Positions 42,999-51,142 of a stretch of 64,000 nucleotides of DNA are shown in pieces (the first letter of the stretch is position 1; each line of letters begins with the position of its first letter). The position numbers and the translations under genes are program-made. The stretch comes from Bacteroidota bacterium (GTDB lineage Bacteria; Bacteroidota; Bacteroidia; Flavobacteriales; Flavobacteriaceae). The notes under the pieces were generated by a model. It saw only the letters and a list, made by a program, of their open reading frames with translations. It was not told the DNA's origin and did not search any database. The stretch covers positions 62,001 through 126,000 of the forward strand of contig JAEWHE010000014.1 of the NCBI GenBank assembly GCA_023387965.1, given 5' to 3'.

Positions 42999-43038
42999 TT
43001 TGCCACTTTGAAACTTTGCTACTTTGCTACTTTTTCTA
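42999..43038 (-). repeat. Octamer array, right of the four-helix-bundle gene
   Basis: Units tttgccac, tttgaaac, tttgctac, tttgctac, tttttcta on the plus strand, i.e. gtagcaaa, gtttcaaa, gtggcaaa on the minus strand. It overlaps the last codons of cca. Confidence 0.65.
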
Positions 43039-44440
43039 ACCCCATTTTTCTAGCTTTTTGCATCATAAATTCAATAGCGGCTTCGTACTCGTTTGGAATT
43101 TCACCTTCGAGAATCGCCTCTTTAATGGCTTCTTTTAAAGTACCAATTTCGCGTCCAGGTTTTAAGTTGAAGGTTTCCATAATTTCTTCACCGGAAATTG
43201 GCGGCTGGAAATTTCTAACATGATCACGCGCTTCAACTTCCACGATTTTTTGGCGTACAATTTTAAAATTGTTATGGTATTTTTTAAACTTATTCGGATT
43301 TTTGGTTGTGATATCAGCTTCGCACAAAATCATCAAATCTTCAATATCTTCGCCAGCATCGAAAACCAATCGTCTTACGGCAGAATCTGTTACCAAATCC
43401 TGCGACAACACAATGGGACGTGAACTCATCATAACCATCTTTGCCACATATTTCATCTTGTGATTGAGCGGCATGTGTAATCTGGTAAATAATTTTTTCA
43501 CCATTTTCCCACCTACAAATTCATGTCCGTGAAAAGACCAACCGTTTTTAGGATGATGTCTTTTTGTAGGAGCTTTGCCAATATCGTGAAGCAATGCAGC
43601 CCAACGCAACCAAACGTCTTGCGTGTTTGGCGCAATATTGTCAACCACTTCCAGCGTGTGATAAAAATTATCTTTGTGCGTTTGTCCTTCAGATTCGTCA
43701 ACGCCTTGCAAAGCAGTTAATTCTGGCAAAATAATATCAAGCAATCCAGATTGGTAAAGCAATAAAAATCCAACCGAAGGTTTTGCGGTCATTAAAATTT
43801 TATTGAGTTCGTCCACGATTCTTTCGCCAGAAATAATCTTAATTCGGTCTTTATTTTTAGCGATGGCTTCAAACGAATTTTTTTCGATTTCAAAATTTAA
43901 TTGAGCGGCGAACCGAATGCCACGCATCATTCGCAAAGGATCGTCAGAAAATGTGATGTCTGGGTCCAAAGGTGTTCGGATGATTTTTTCTTCCAAATCT
44001 TGCAAACCGTTGAACGGGTCAATGAGTTCTCCAAAATTATTTTCGTTAAGGGAAATCGCCAAAGCGTTGATGGTAAAATCGCGTCTGTCTTGGTCGTCTT
44101 TTAAAGTTCCGGGAGCAACTTCGGGATTTCGGCTATTAAAATTATATGATTCTTTTCTGGCGCCAACAAATTCAATTTCGGTGTCGAGGTAGCGCAACAT
44201 TGCCGTTCCATAATTTTTAAAAACTTGAACCTTGGGTTTGTTTGGCAATAACTCCGAAACTTTTAAAGCCAAATCAATTCCGCTTCCCACAGCTACAATA
44301 TCAATGTCTTTCTTAAAATCTCTCTTTAAGATCAAATCCCTTACAAAACCACCAATGACGTAGGTTTCTACGCTAAGCTCTTGTGCTGCTTTGGCGATGA
44401 TTTTAAAAATGGGATGCTGTAAGAATTCTGTGTAATTCAT
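43019..44440 (-). CDS. cca: CCA-adding tRNA nucleotidyltransferase with HD domain
   Basis: Adds or repairs the 3' CCA of tRNA. 473 residues. Class II nucleotidyltransferase head: YVIGGFVRDLILKRDFKKDIDIVAVGSG (G-G-x-V-R-D and D-I-D), RRDFTINALAI, DPLRMMRGIRFAAQLNFEIE. The C-terminal HD phosphohydrolase part has RWAALLHDIGKAPTKRHH and FHGHEFVGGKMV. The C-terminal codons are built on octamer repeat DNA (43019-43038). Another octamer array lies upstream of the ATG. Confidence 0.95.
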   Translation of the reverse strand: MNYTEFLQHPIFKIIAKAAQELSVETYVIGGFVRDLILKRDFKKDIDIVAVGSGIDLALKVSELLPNKPKVQVFKNYGTAMLRYLDTEIEFVGARKESYNFNSRNPEVAPGTLKDDQDRRDFTINALAISLNENNFGELIDPFNGLQDLEEKIIRTPLDPDITFSDDPLRMMRGIRFAAQLNFEIEKNSFEAIAKNKDRIKIISGERIVDELNKILMTAKPSVGFLLLYQSGLLDIILPELTALQGVDESEGQTHKDNFYHTLEVVDNIAPNTQDVWLRWAALLHDIGKAPTKRHHPKNGWSFHGHEFVGGKMVKKLFTRLHMPLNHKMKYVAKMVMMSSRPIVLSQDLVTDSAVRRLVFDAGEDIEDLMILCEADITTKNPNKFKKYHNNFKIVRQKIVEVEARDHVRNFQPPISGEEIMETFNLKPGREIGTLKEAIKEAILEGEIPNEYEAAIEFMMQKARKMGLEKVAK

Positions 44441-44451
44441 ATTTTATTGAG

Positions 44452-44475
44452 CCTTCAAAGTTTCAAAGTTTTAAG
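44452..44475 (+). repeat. Short octamer array upstream of cca
   Basis: Units ccttcaaa, gtttcaaa, gttttaag; then 44487-44520 shows 7-base spaced ctgaata, ctgaaaa, ctgaaac motifs up to the next stop codon. Confidence 0.5.
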
Positions 44476-44522
44476 TTTTCATCGCAAACTAATCACTGAA
44501 TACTGCGGCTGAAAACTGAAAC

Positions 44523-45089
44523 CTACTTTCTGATAATTTTTACTTGGCTATCATTTGTGAGCTTGATGATGGCGGAAGGTTTTCCGGTCATTTTTTCGTT
44601 GGGCAAATTTACAACATAGTCCACACCTTTTAAAATCTCTTCGCTAATTTCTTTAAACGAAATAGGAGTGGGCATCCCCGAAATATTTGCCGATGTAGAA
44701 ACAAGTGGTTTTTTCATTCGTTCCAAAAGTTTATAGGCAAAAGGTTCTTTTATGATTCTGATTCCCAAAGTTTTATCAGGAGAAATTAAATTTTCTGCCA
44801 CGTTTCTCGGATTGTCTAAAATAAGCGTCGTGGGTTTTTCTGACAAATCGAGAATATCCCAAGCCACCGAAGGAATTTCTTTAAAAATATTGTAAATCAT
44901 GCGTTCGCCATTGACCAATACAATCATCGACTTGGTTTCTTCGCGTTTTTTCAGTGCATAAATTTTGGCGACAGCCTCAGCATTTGTAGCATCGCAACCA
45001 ATTCCCCAAACCGTTTCGGTGGGATAAAGAATGATGCCGCCGTTTTGGATCACTTCAAATGCGTTGTGGATTTCGTTGTTGATTTGCAT
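44523..45089 (-). CDS. tsaC: L-threonylcarbamoyladenylate synthase (YrdC/Sua5 family)
   Basis: Makes threonylcarbamoyl-AMP for the t6A37 modification of ANN-decoding tRNAs. 188 residues: GGIILYPTETVWGIGCDATNAEAVAKIYALKKREETKSMIVLV covers the substrate and ATP pocket (including the Lys and Arg of KKRxxxK), then LGIRIIKEPFAYKLLERMKKPLVSTSANISGMPTP and PSAIIKL. It is the short form without the Sua5 C-terminal domain. It ends close to cca and starts four bases after the GT4 gene stop. Confidence 0.95.
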   Translation of the reverse strand: MQINNEIHNAFEVIQNGGIILYPTETVWGIGCDATNAEAVAKIYALKKREETKSMIVLVNGERMIYNIFKEIPSVAWDILDLSEKPTTLILDNPRNVAENLISPDKTLGIRIIKEPFAYKLLERMKKPLVSTSANISGMPTPISFKEISEEILKGVDYVVNLPNEKMTGKPSAIIKLTNDSQVKIIRK

Positions 45090-45093
45090 AAGT

Positions 45094-46167
45094 TTAAATA
45101 CTTTTTTTATAAATTTCTAAATATGCTGCAGCCGTGTTTTTCCAGTCGAAAGACAAGCCTCTTTCAATCAATTGCTGAGAATGAATTTCTTTGTTGAGTT
45201 CGTTTTGGTGCAAACCGTCAAATAAAGTTTGCTTCATATATTCCGGATCAAAATTAGTCCAGTAATTTGCCACATCACCACCAATTTCGGGCAATGAAGT
45301 TAAATCAGACAAAAAAACCGGCTTTCCAAAGCGCATCGCCTCAATTGGCGGTAAGCCGAAACCCTCGCGAATAGACGGAAATAAAAAAGCAGTACAATTT
45401 TTTAGGTAAAATTGCTTCGCCACGTCGCTCACACGTCCAGTTAGGAAAATTTTGTTTTCCAAATTCTTCTCCTTAATATATTGCTTGATTTCCAGGCCGT
45501 ATTTTTTTTCGTTATTGCCCGAAATTATCAAAATATGGTCGTCAATTTGTTCCATCATTTTGATAATCGACATGAAATTTTTTCGTTTCAAAAAATCTCC
45601 AAGCGAATAAAAAAACGGTTTGTTTAAAGGAATTTCCGATCGAAACCCCGATGTATCTTGCAAAGTCGAAATCGGGTTGCCGTTGTGTACGATATATTCC
45701 GGAACATTTGGAACATTAAAATATTCGTAAGTTTGTTTTTTGGCAAATTCAGAAATGTAAGAAATTGCCGTAGCACGATTTAATTTTTCAATAAATTGCT
45801 GGTTTCGAGGATGGTTAATATCCGAAGAAATTTCTTCAAAAAAGTTCACATCATGAATGGTAAGCAAGTAATTTTGAGGATTTTTCGGCTCAATTTTCGT
45901 ATTTTGGTTTACAGAATGCCACAAACTGTATTTCTTTTTGGTTTGAAAAAAAGGATAACGATGAAACCCAAAATATTTGTGGTATTTAAAGGTGTTTCCA
46001 AACTCCGAAGCCAAACCTTTTACGTCAGAAGCATTTAAATGCAGTTCAAAATTTTCTAAAGAAATTTGGCTAAAACCTTTAATCAATTCATAATTAAAAG
46101 TACCCAATCCGGTCGCTCGATTGTTGAGATTATGGGTTTCTAAAAAAACGGTTTCTTTGGTTTGCAT
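45094..46167 (-). CDS. Glycosyltransferase family 4 (GT-B fold)
   Basis: A 357-residue retaining GT-B glycosyltransferase, likely working on lipopolysaccharide or another surface glycan. N-terminal TGLGTFNYELIKGF; donor-binding half with FFYSLGDFLKRKNFMSIIKMMEQI, IFLTGRVSDVAKQFYLKNCTAFLFPSIREGFGLPPIEAMRFGKPVFLSDLTSLPEIGGDVANY (the E-x7-E motif). The ATG at 46167 (MQTKETVFLETHNLNN) is preferred; the longer frame adds 28 unlikely residues. Neighbouring genes encode a Kdo-kinase-like protein and two more glycosyltransferases. Confidence 0.9.
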   Translation of the reverse strand: MQTKETVFLETHNLNNRATGLGTFNYELIKGFSQISLENFELHLNASDVKGLASEFGNTFKYHKYFGFHRYPFFQTKKKYSLWHSVNQNTKIEPKNPQNYLLTIHDVNFFEEISSDINHPRNQQFIEKLNRATAISYISEFAKKQTYEYFNVPNVPEYIVHNGNPISTLQDTSGFRSEIPLNKPFFYSLGDFLKRKNFMSIIKMMEQIDDHILIISGNNEKKYGLEIKQYIKEKNLENKIFLTGRVSDVAKQFYLKNCTAFLFPSIREGFGLPPIEAMRFGKPVFLSDLTSLPEIGGDVANYWTNFDPEYMKQTLFDGLHQNELNKEIHSQQLIERGLSFDWKNTAAAYLEIYKKSI

Positions 46168-46371
46168 TTTTTTTTGCGAAATTAGGATATTAATTTGAAG
46201 TCTTAAAATCATTGTGTATTTTTGTTCATTGCAAAATTTTGGAAGAAACAAAGCGTCAATTCACATTTTTGTAAAATTATTTTTTAAATAAAATATTGAT
46301 TTTCAGTATTTTAAAATAAGATTCAAGCGCTAAAAAATCACTTGATTCTGTAATTTGAAAGCTACCTTTTG

Positions 46372-47136
46372 ATGAAATTTGCCCTAAATCCAAAATTTGA
46401 AAACAGCCTGTCAATGCTCAAAAATGTGATCGACAATTTTGAAACCAAGGGAGAAGATTTTTGTATTGGGAAAAGAAATAAAATTAAAATTTTTCAAACA
46501 GAACATGGCGTTCTCAACGTTAAATCGTTCAAAAAACCAAATTTACTCAATGCTTTTGTTTACAGAAATTTCAGGAAATCTAAAGCCAAAAGATCTTTTG
46601 AATACGCAAGTTATTTGGCTGAAAATCAAATAGGAACACCAAACCCAATTGGGTATTTCGAGTACTATAATTTTTTGGGTTTAACCCAAAGTTTTTACAT
46701 CAGCGAACATTTATTGGCCGATTTTACATTTCGGGAATTGGTTTCGCAACCTGAAATGCCAGATCACGAAAATGTGTTGCGACAGTTCACTAAATTTTGT
46801 TTCGAATTACACGAAAAAGGAATTGAATTTTTAGACCATTCGCCTGGAAATACCTTGATAATTAAGGGCGAAAACAACCATTATCATTTTTATTTGGTAG
46901 ATTTAAACCGAATGAAATTTCACGCACAAATGGATTTTGACCTCCGAATGAAAAATCTTCGAAGGTTAACGCCAAAAAAAGAAATGATTGCCGTGATGAG
47001 TAATGAATATGCGAAATTGTACGGTAAACCTGAAGCTGAGGTTTTCAGTAAAATGTGGCATGAAACCGAGCAATTTCAAGCAAAATTCCATCGAAAAAAA
47101 GCATTAAAAAAGAAATTAAAATTCTGGAAAAAATAA
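46372..47136 (+). CDS. Lipopolysaccharide core kinase-like protein (Kdo/WaaP family)
   Basis: A 254-residue protein-kinase-like enzyme likely to phosphorylate a sugar of the lipopolysaccharide core. N-lobe: IKIFQTEHGVLNVKSFKKP with the ATP-binding lysine. C-lobe: FCFELHEKGIEFLDHSPGNTLII, where DHSPGN is the catalytic-loop equivalent (Asp and Asn), and YLVDLNRMKF, the metal-binding DLN replacing DFG. The ATG at 46372 follows an in-frame TTG. It is followed four bases later by a GT2 gene. A weak TAnnTTTG box lies about 150 bases upstream (46217-46224). Confidence 0.85.
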   Translation: MKFALNPKFENSLSMLKNVIDNFETKGEDFCIGKRNKIKIFQTEHGVLNVKSFKKPNLLNAFVYRNFRKSKAKRSFEYASYLAENQIGTPNPIGYFEYYNFLGLTQSFYISEHLLADFTFRELVSQPEMPDHENVLRQFTKFCFELHEKGIEFLDHSPGNTLIIKGENNHYHFYLVDLNRMKFHAQMDFDLRMKNLRRLTPKKEMIAVMSNEYAKLYGKPEAEVFSKMWHETEQFQAKFHRKKALKKKLKFWKK

Positions 47137-47140
47137 ATTT

Positions 47141-47953
47141 ATGAGAGCATCGGTAATCATGAGTACCTACAATTCTGAGGAATGGTTAGAAAAAGTAATC
47201 TGGGGTTTTAGTGTGCAAACTTGTCGCGATTTTGAAATTATTATCGCAGACGACGGTTCAACGTCAAAGACGAAAGAACTTTTGGAGCGTTTGCAAAGTC
47301 AAATCGAGATTCCAATCGTTCATGTTTGGCAGGAAGATAATGGTTTTCAGAAATCTCAAATTTTAAATAAAGCCATTGTTGCGTCAAATTCAGATTATCT
47401 AATTTTTACTGATGGCGATTGCATTCCGCGGAAAGATTTTGTGGAAACACATTTGGAATACCGCGAAAAAGGATATTTTTTGTCAGGAGGTTATTTTATG
47501 TTGCCCATGAATATTTCGCAGGCGATTACAAAAGACGATATTTTGGCGCAAAAATGCTTCAATATCAAGTGGTTGCTTTCTCGGGGATTAAAAAAATCTT
47601 TCAAAAATAATAAACTTACTGTTTCCGGTTTTTGGGCAAAATTGGCCAATTCTTTAACGCCAACTCGTGCTTCTTGGAACGGACATAATGCTTCCGGCTG
47701 GAAAGAGGATTTGGTTTTTATCAATGGTTTTAACCAAGAAATGCAATATGGAGGACAAGATCGTGAATTAGGTGAACGGCTGATTAACAAGGGTTTAAAG
47801 TCCAAGCAAATTCGTTACAGTGCAATTGTTGTGCATTTAGATCACAAGCGCGGTTACGTGAACGAGGAAACGTGGAAGAAAAATTTTGCGATTAGAGAAA
47901 ATACGCGAAAAAACAAAGTGGTAAAAACGCCCGTAGGAATTGATTCTAATTAA
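47141..47953 (+). CDS. Glycosyltransferase family 2
   Basis: A 270-residue GT-A glycosyltransferase: VIMSTYNSEEWLEKVIWGFSVQTCRDFEIIIADDGSTSKT, IVHVWQEDNGFQKSQILNKAI, LIFTDGDCIPRKDFVETHL (the DxD-like DGD), and a C-terminal SGWKEDLVFINGFNQEMQYGGQDRELGERLINKG typical of the galactosyltransferase-like C-terminal region. It probably elongates the glycan primed by its neighbours. It overlaps the convergent GT9 gene by eight bases at the 3' end. Confidence 0.92.
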   Translation: MRASVIMSTYNSEEWLEKVIWGFSVQTCRDFEIIIADDGSTSKTKELLERLQSQIEIPIVHVWQEDNGFQKSQILNKAIVASNSDYLIFTDGDCIPRKDFVETHLEYREKGYFLSGGYFMLPMNISQAITKDDILAQKCFNIKWLLSRGLKKSFKNNKLTVSGFWAKLANSLTPTRASWNGHNASGWKEDLVFINGFNQEMQYGGQDRELGERLINKGLKSKQIRYSAIVVHLDHKRGYVNEETWKKNFAIRENTRKNKVVKTPVGIDSN

Positions 47954-49004
47954 TTTCCATATATTTTTCTAAAGCGGGAAGAATCAATTCCGGGTTAAAA
48001 TTTTGGTACAAATCCATTGCTTTTTCTTTCATTTCCTTTGGAGATTTTTCGCCGTAAAGTTCTGGTTTAAAATCTTTTAAATGAACTGAAATATTAGTTT
48101 TTCCATCTTCAAAAGAATTCCAAGCTTCTTTATTAATCCAAGTTGAAAAAATCGTAAACGTAGGAATATTCAATGCTTTTGCCATATTTACGGCACCACC
48201 TTCGTTGCCAATTAAAGCATTACATTGATAGGTTACCGCCATAAATTCGCGTAAATTTCCAGGAACCAAGTCAATTATAATCTTTGATTTTGTAAAATCA
48301 TTACAAAGATTGTAAACACTTTTTGCCTCAACTAATTGCGATGGAATGTAGTTAAAAAGCAAAGTAGCGTGGGTTTTTTCGGCAATAAAATCTAAAATTT
48401 TTGCCATAAAAGGCAACGGATATGTTTTGTTTTCGCCACTTCCCAAAACGCTAATCATATATATTTTTTCCGAAGAATTAATGTTGAATTTTTCCAACAT
48501 TTTTTTTCCCAAAGCAATTTCTTCGGGAGTTAAGAATATTTTCGGTTTCGGGTCAAAATCAGCACTTTTTAGAAACGGTTTTAAAAGTAATAATCTGTTT
48601 TCGAGTGCTAACCCAATATTCGAATTCGACTTTTTTACTTCGGGTAAAGTATTGGTAAATAAAAAGTTAGAGTTTTTTTTCTTCCAACCTACTTTAGTTT
48701 TCGCACCCGAAGCCAAAACCACGGCGTAACTTTCCAACTTCCCGTAAGCATCAATCACCACGTCGTATTTTTGCTTTCTGATTTTTAAAATAAATTTCAA
48801 AAGTTGCCATTTGCTCTTTACAAATCGGTCTTCAAACAGAACCAAATTGTCAATATTCGGATTATTTTCCACCACCGGAACCGTGAACGGATAAACCAAA
48901 TAATCGATTTGAGCATCAGGATATTCGCTTTTCAGATTGTTGCAAATAATCGAACTCGCCAAAACATCACCAATCATCTTCAGCTGAATTACAAGTATTT
49001 TCAT
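47946..49004 (-). CDS. Glycosyltransferase family 9 (heptosyltransferase-like)
   Basis: A 352-residue GT-B enzyme of the ADP-heptose:LPS heptosyltransferase family. N-terminal LVIQLKMIGDVLASSIICNNLKSEYPDAQIDYL is the signature; the donor site shows ISVLGSGENKTYPLPFMAKI and CNALIGNEGGAVNMAKALNIPTFTIFSTW. The sugar may not be heptose in Bacteroidota. It completes the four-gene glycan block. Upstream of its ATG lie ten octamer repeats, so its promoter must lie within or beyond them. Confidence 0.92.
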   Translation of the reverse strand: MKILVIQLKMIGDVLASSIICNNLKSEYPDAQIDYLVYPFTVPVVENNPNIDNLVLFEDRFVKSKWQLLKFILKIRKQKYDVVIDAYGKLESYAVVLASGAKTKVGWKKKNSNFLFTNTLPEVKKSNSNIGLALENRLLLLKPFLKSADFDPKPKIFLTPEEIALGKKMLEKFNINSSEKIYMISVLGSGENKTYPLPFMAKILDFIAEKTHATLLFNYIPSQLVEAKSVYNLCNDFTKSKIIIDLVPGNLREFMAVTYQCNALIGNEGGAVNMAKALNIPTFTIFSTWINKEAWNSFEDGKTNISVHLKDFKPELYGEKSPKEMKEKAMDLYQNFNPELILPALEKYMEIN

Positions 49005-49015
49005 ATCCTTTTAGA

Positions 49016-49095
49016 GTTGCAAAGTTTTAGAGTTACAAAGTTTCACAGTCGCAAAGTTTCAGAGTTACAAAGTTTCAGAGTTACAAAGTTACAAA
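49016..49095 (+). repeat. Ten-unit octamer array upstream of the GT9 gene
   Basis: Ten consecutive 8-base units: gttgcaaa, gttttaga, gttacaaa, gtttcaca, gtcgcaaa, gtttcaga, gttacaaa, gtttcaga, gttacaaa, gttacaaa. All begin GT and most end CAAA or CAGA, and the period never slips. Confidence 0.8.
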
Positions 49096-49103
49096 GTCAT
49101 CAA

Positions 49104-49145
49104 TCTAAAATCCTAAATCTAAAATCTAAAATCCTCAATCTTAAT
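49104..49145 (+). repeat. Heptamer array following the octamer array
   Basis: Six 7-base units: tctaaaa, tcctaaa, tctaaaa, tctaaaa, tcctcaa, tcttaat, ending just before the dapD stop. Confidence 0.7.
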
Positions 49146-49150
49146 ACTGC

Positions 49151-49969
49151 CTAAACCGCCACGTCATACTCTCTCAACGCATTGTTCAGAGAAGTTTTTA
49201 AATCCGTCGAAGGTTTTCTTTTCCCAATAATCAAAGCACAAGGCACTTGGTATTCGCCAGCGGCAAATTTTTTCGTGTAACTACCAGGAATCACAACCGA
49301 TCTCGCAGGAACCACGCCTTTCATCTCCACAGGTTCGTCGCCCGTAACATCAATAATTTTCGTTGAAGCTGTTAAGCAAACGTTTGCCCCTAAAACCGCT
49401 TCAGTCTCCACGCGAACGCCTTCCACAACAATACATCTCGAACCAATAAACGCGCCATCTTCAATAATTACAGGAGCTGCTTGAAGCGGTTCCAAAACGC
49501 CACCAATCCCAACGCCACCACTCAAGTGAACATTTTTTCCAATTTGAGCACAACTTCCCACCGTAGCCCAAGTGTCCACCATTGTACCTTCATCCACGTA
49601 AGCACCAATGTTTACGTAACTTGGCATCAAAATCACGCCACTCGAAATAAAAGCACCATGTCGCGCCACCGCATTCGGAACCACACGAATTCCTTTTTCG
49701 GCATAATTGCGTTTCAACGGCATCTTGTCGTGGTATTCAAAAATTCCCGCTTCCAAAGTTTCCATTTTCTGAATAGGAAAATACATCACCACCGCTTTTT
49801 TTACCCATTCATTCACTTGCCAACCGCCATTTTCCAACGGTTCAGCCACACGAAGTTTTCCTAAATCCAAAAGTTCGATCACTTCCCGAATAGCCTTCGT
49901 AGTCGATTCTTCCTGTAATAAAGCGCGGTTTTCCCAAGCATTTTCAATAGTTGTTTGTAAAGCAGTCAT
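49151..49969 (-). CDS. dapD: 2,3,4,5-tetrahydropyridine-2,6-dicarboxylate N-succinyltransferase
   Basis: Succinylates tetrahydrodipicolinate in lysine/diaminopimelate synthesis. 272 residues, the usual length. N-terminal helical domain, then a left-handed beta-helix of hexapeptide repeats: IRVVPNAVARHGAFISSGVILMPSYVNIGAYVDEGTMVDTWATVGSCAQIGKNVHLSGGVGIGGVLEP, and PCALIIGKRKPSTDLKTSLNNALREY. The ATG at 49969 (MTALQTTIENAWENR) is chosen because the longer frame reads through the -7 box at 49986-49993. Confidence 0.97.
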   Translation of the reverse strand: MTALQTTIENAWENRALLQEESTTKAIREVIELLDLGKLRVAEPLENGGWQVNEWVKKAVVMYFPIQKMETLEAGIFEYHDKMPLKRNYAEKGIRVVPNAVARHGAFISSGVILMPSYVNIGAYVDEGTMVDTWATVGSCAQIGKNVHLSGGVGIGGVLEPLQAAPVIIEDGAFIGSRCIVVEGVRVETEAVLGANVCLTASTKIIDVTGDEPVEMKGVVPARSVVIPGSYTKKFAAGEYQVPCALIIGKRKPSTDLKTSLNNALREYDVAV

Positions 49970-49985
49970 AAAAAATAATTTTGCG

Positions 49986-49993
49986 CAAAGATA
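49986..49993 (-). promoter_or_regulatory. -7 promoter box for dapD
   Basis: TATCTTTG on the minus strand, 16 bases before the dapD ATG; it rules out the longer reading frame starting at 50038. Confidence 0.55.
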
Positions 49994-50037
49994 TATTTTT
50001 TTCAGAAGCGAATCATCAGGCATTTTCAGGAAAGGCA

Positions 50038-50130
50038 ATTCCCGCTTTCCGCTTCAATCTTTTTATCAATTGCCCTCGGATTGAAATCCGGTGCAATCAA
50101 TAAAAAGGATTTCCGCTTCAATCGGGGCTA
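50038..50130 (+). repeat. Arm-hairpin-arm repeat with identical direct arms
   Basis: TTTCCGCTTCAATC occurs identically at 50046-50059 and 50110-50123. Between them tttttatcaattgc faces gcaatcaataaaaa (12 of 14 positions pair), with an inner CGGAT/ATCCG stem around tgaa. The outer edges attcccgc and ggggcta match the copy at 11211. It fills the gap upstream of dapD. Confidence 0.8.
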
Positions 50131-50247
50131 ATGGAAAATCCATTTTTTTGCCAGGAAAAGTTCGGGACAAAGCAAGCGTCCAACCAAAGGTCATTTTTTT
50201 AATTCACCAATTAATTGTAACTTACCAAGTATCATCAAATCAATTAC

Positions 50248-50322
50248 AACCGACTTCAATCAGTTGAAAAAAAAGACTCATCCACAAAGCAAATAATCAA
50301 TAACAACTGACTTCAGTCAGTT
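50248..50322. repeat. Two imperfect palindromes 57 bases apart
   Basis: AACCGACTTCAATCAGTT (50248-50265) and AACTGACTTCAGTCAGTT (50305-50322) share position and layout. The second is a perfect 8-base inverted repeat around TC; the first pairs fully only on the minus strand, with two G-U wobbles. A third partial motif (ctcagttgaaaa) follows at 50341. They lie directly upstream of the methyltransferase gene. Confidence 0.55.
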
Positions 50323-50361
50323 GAGAAAACACATCAATCACTCAGTTGAAAACAATAAAAT

Positions 50362-51105
50362 ATGAAAGACAATTTCTCCCACCAATCGGAAGACTATTCT
50401 AAATTTCGTCCTACATATCCCAGTGAATTGGTCGAAAAAATCGTTTCGCTTGCACCAGAAAAAAAATTGGCTTTAGACGTCGCCACGGGAAACGGACAAT
50501 TTGCCGCTGCAATTTCTAAATATTTTGAAACCGTTCACGCAACCGATATTAGCGACAACCAATTGCTTCATGCCAAACGCGTCCTAAACGTCATCTACAA
50601 AAAAATGCCAGCGGAAACCACCGATTTTGAAGATGATTTTTTCGACTTGATTACTGTGGCTCAAGCCGTGCATTGGTTTGATTTTGATGTGTTTTACAAA
50701 GAAATTCATCGCATTTTAAAACCAGACGGAATTTTTGCCATCATCGGCTACGGACTCATGAACACTAATCCCGAGACGGACAAAATTATACACAAATTCT
50801 ACCACGAAGTCGTTGGCCCGTTTTGGGGCGAAGAACGAAAATATCTTGACGAGAATTACGAAACTATTCCGTTTCCTTTCGATGAAATTCAAATGGAACA
50901 ACATTCCAGCGATTTTCATTGGACGTTCGAGCAATTGATAGGTTATCTCGAAACCTGGTCGGCCGTTCAACATTACAAAGCACATCACAACCAAAATCCG
51001 TTGGATTTAATTCGGGACGAACTAAAAATTTCATGGGAAAAATCGGATAAAAAAATAAGTTTTCCGATGCTTTTACGAGTAGGTACAAAATTCAATTTGC
51101 GTTGA
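50362..51105 (+). CDS. Class I SAM-dependent methyltransferase
   Basis: A 247-residue methyltransferase of the UbiE/Methyltransf_11 type: motif I KLALDVATGNGQFAAAISKYF, VHATDISDNQLLHA, FEDDFFDLITVAQAVHWFDFDVFYKEIHRILKPDGIFAIIGYG. The AVHWFD feature is common in a group of uncharacterised small-molecule methyltransferases. Substrate unknown. It lies 37 bases before ruvX on the same strand, and the ruvX -33 element appears to sit on its stop codon. Confidence 0.9.
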   Translation: MKDNFSHQSEDYSKFRPTYPSELVEKIVSLAPEKKLALDVATGNGQFAAAISKYFETVHATDISDNQLLHAKRVLNVIYKKMPAETTDFEDDFFDLITVAQAVHWFDFDVFYKEIHRILKPDGIFAIIGYGLMNTNPETDKIIHKFYHEVVGPFWGEERKYLDENYETIPFPFDEIQMEQHSSDFHWTFEQLIGYLETWSAVQHYKAHHNQNPLDLIRDELKISWEKSDKKISFPMLLRVGTKFNLR

Positions 51106-51130
51106 TTCTTCGGAATTAATCCTAACTTTG
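51102..51130 (+). promoter_or_regulatory. Promoter of ruvX
   Basis: TTG (51102-51104), an 18-base spacer and TAACTTTG (51123-51130) match the Bacteroidota TTG/TAnnTTTG pattern. It lies 12 bases before the ATG at 51143 and rules out the in-frame TTG start at 51128. Confidence 0.6.
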
Positions 51131-51142
51131 GAAAAAAAAATC

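Noticed and set aside
49016..49095. CRISPR-like regular repeat
   Set aside because: Units are 8 bases with no spacers and no cas genes nearby; it is a simple tandem array.
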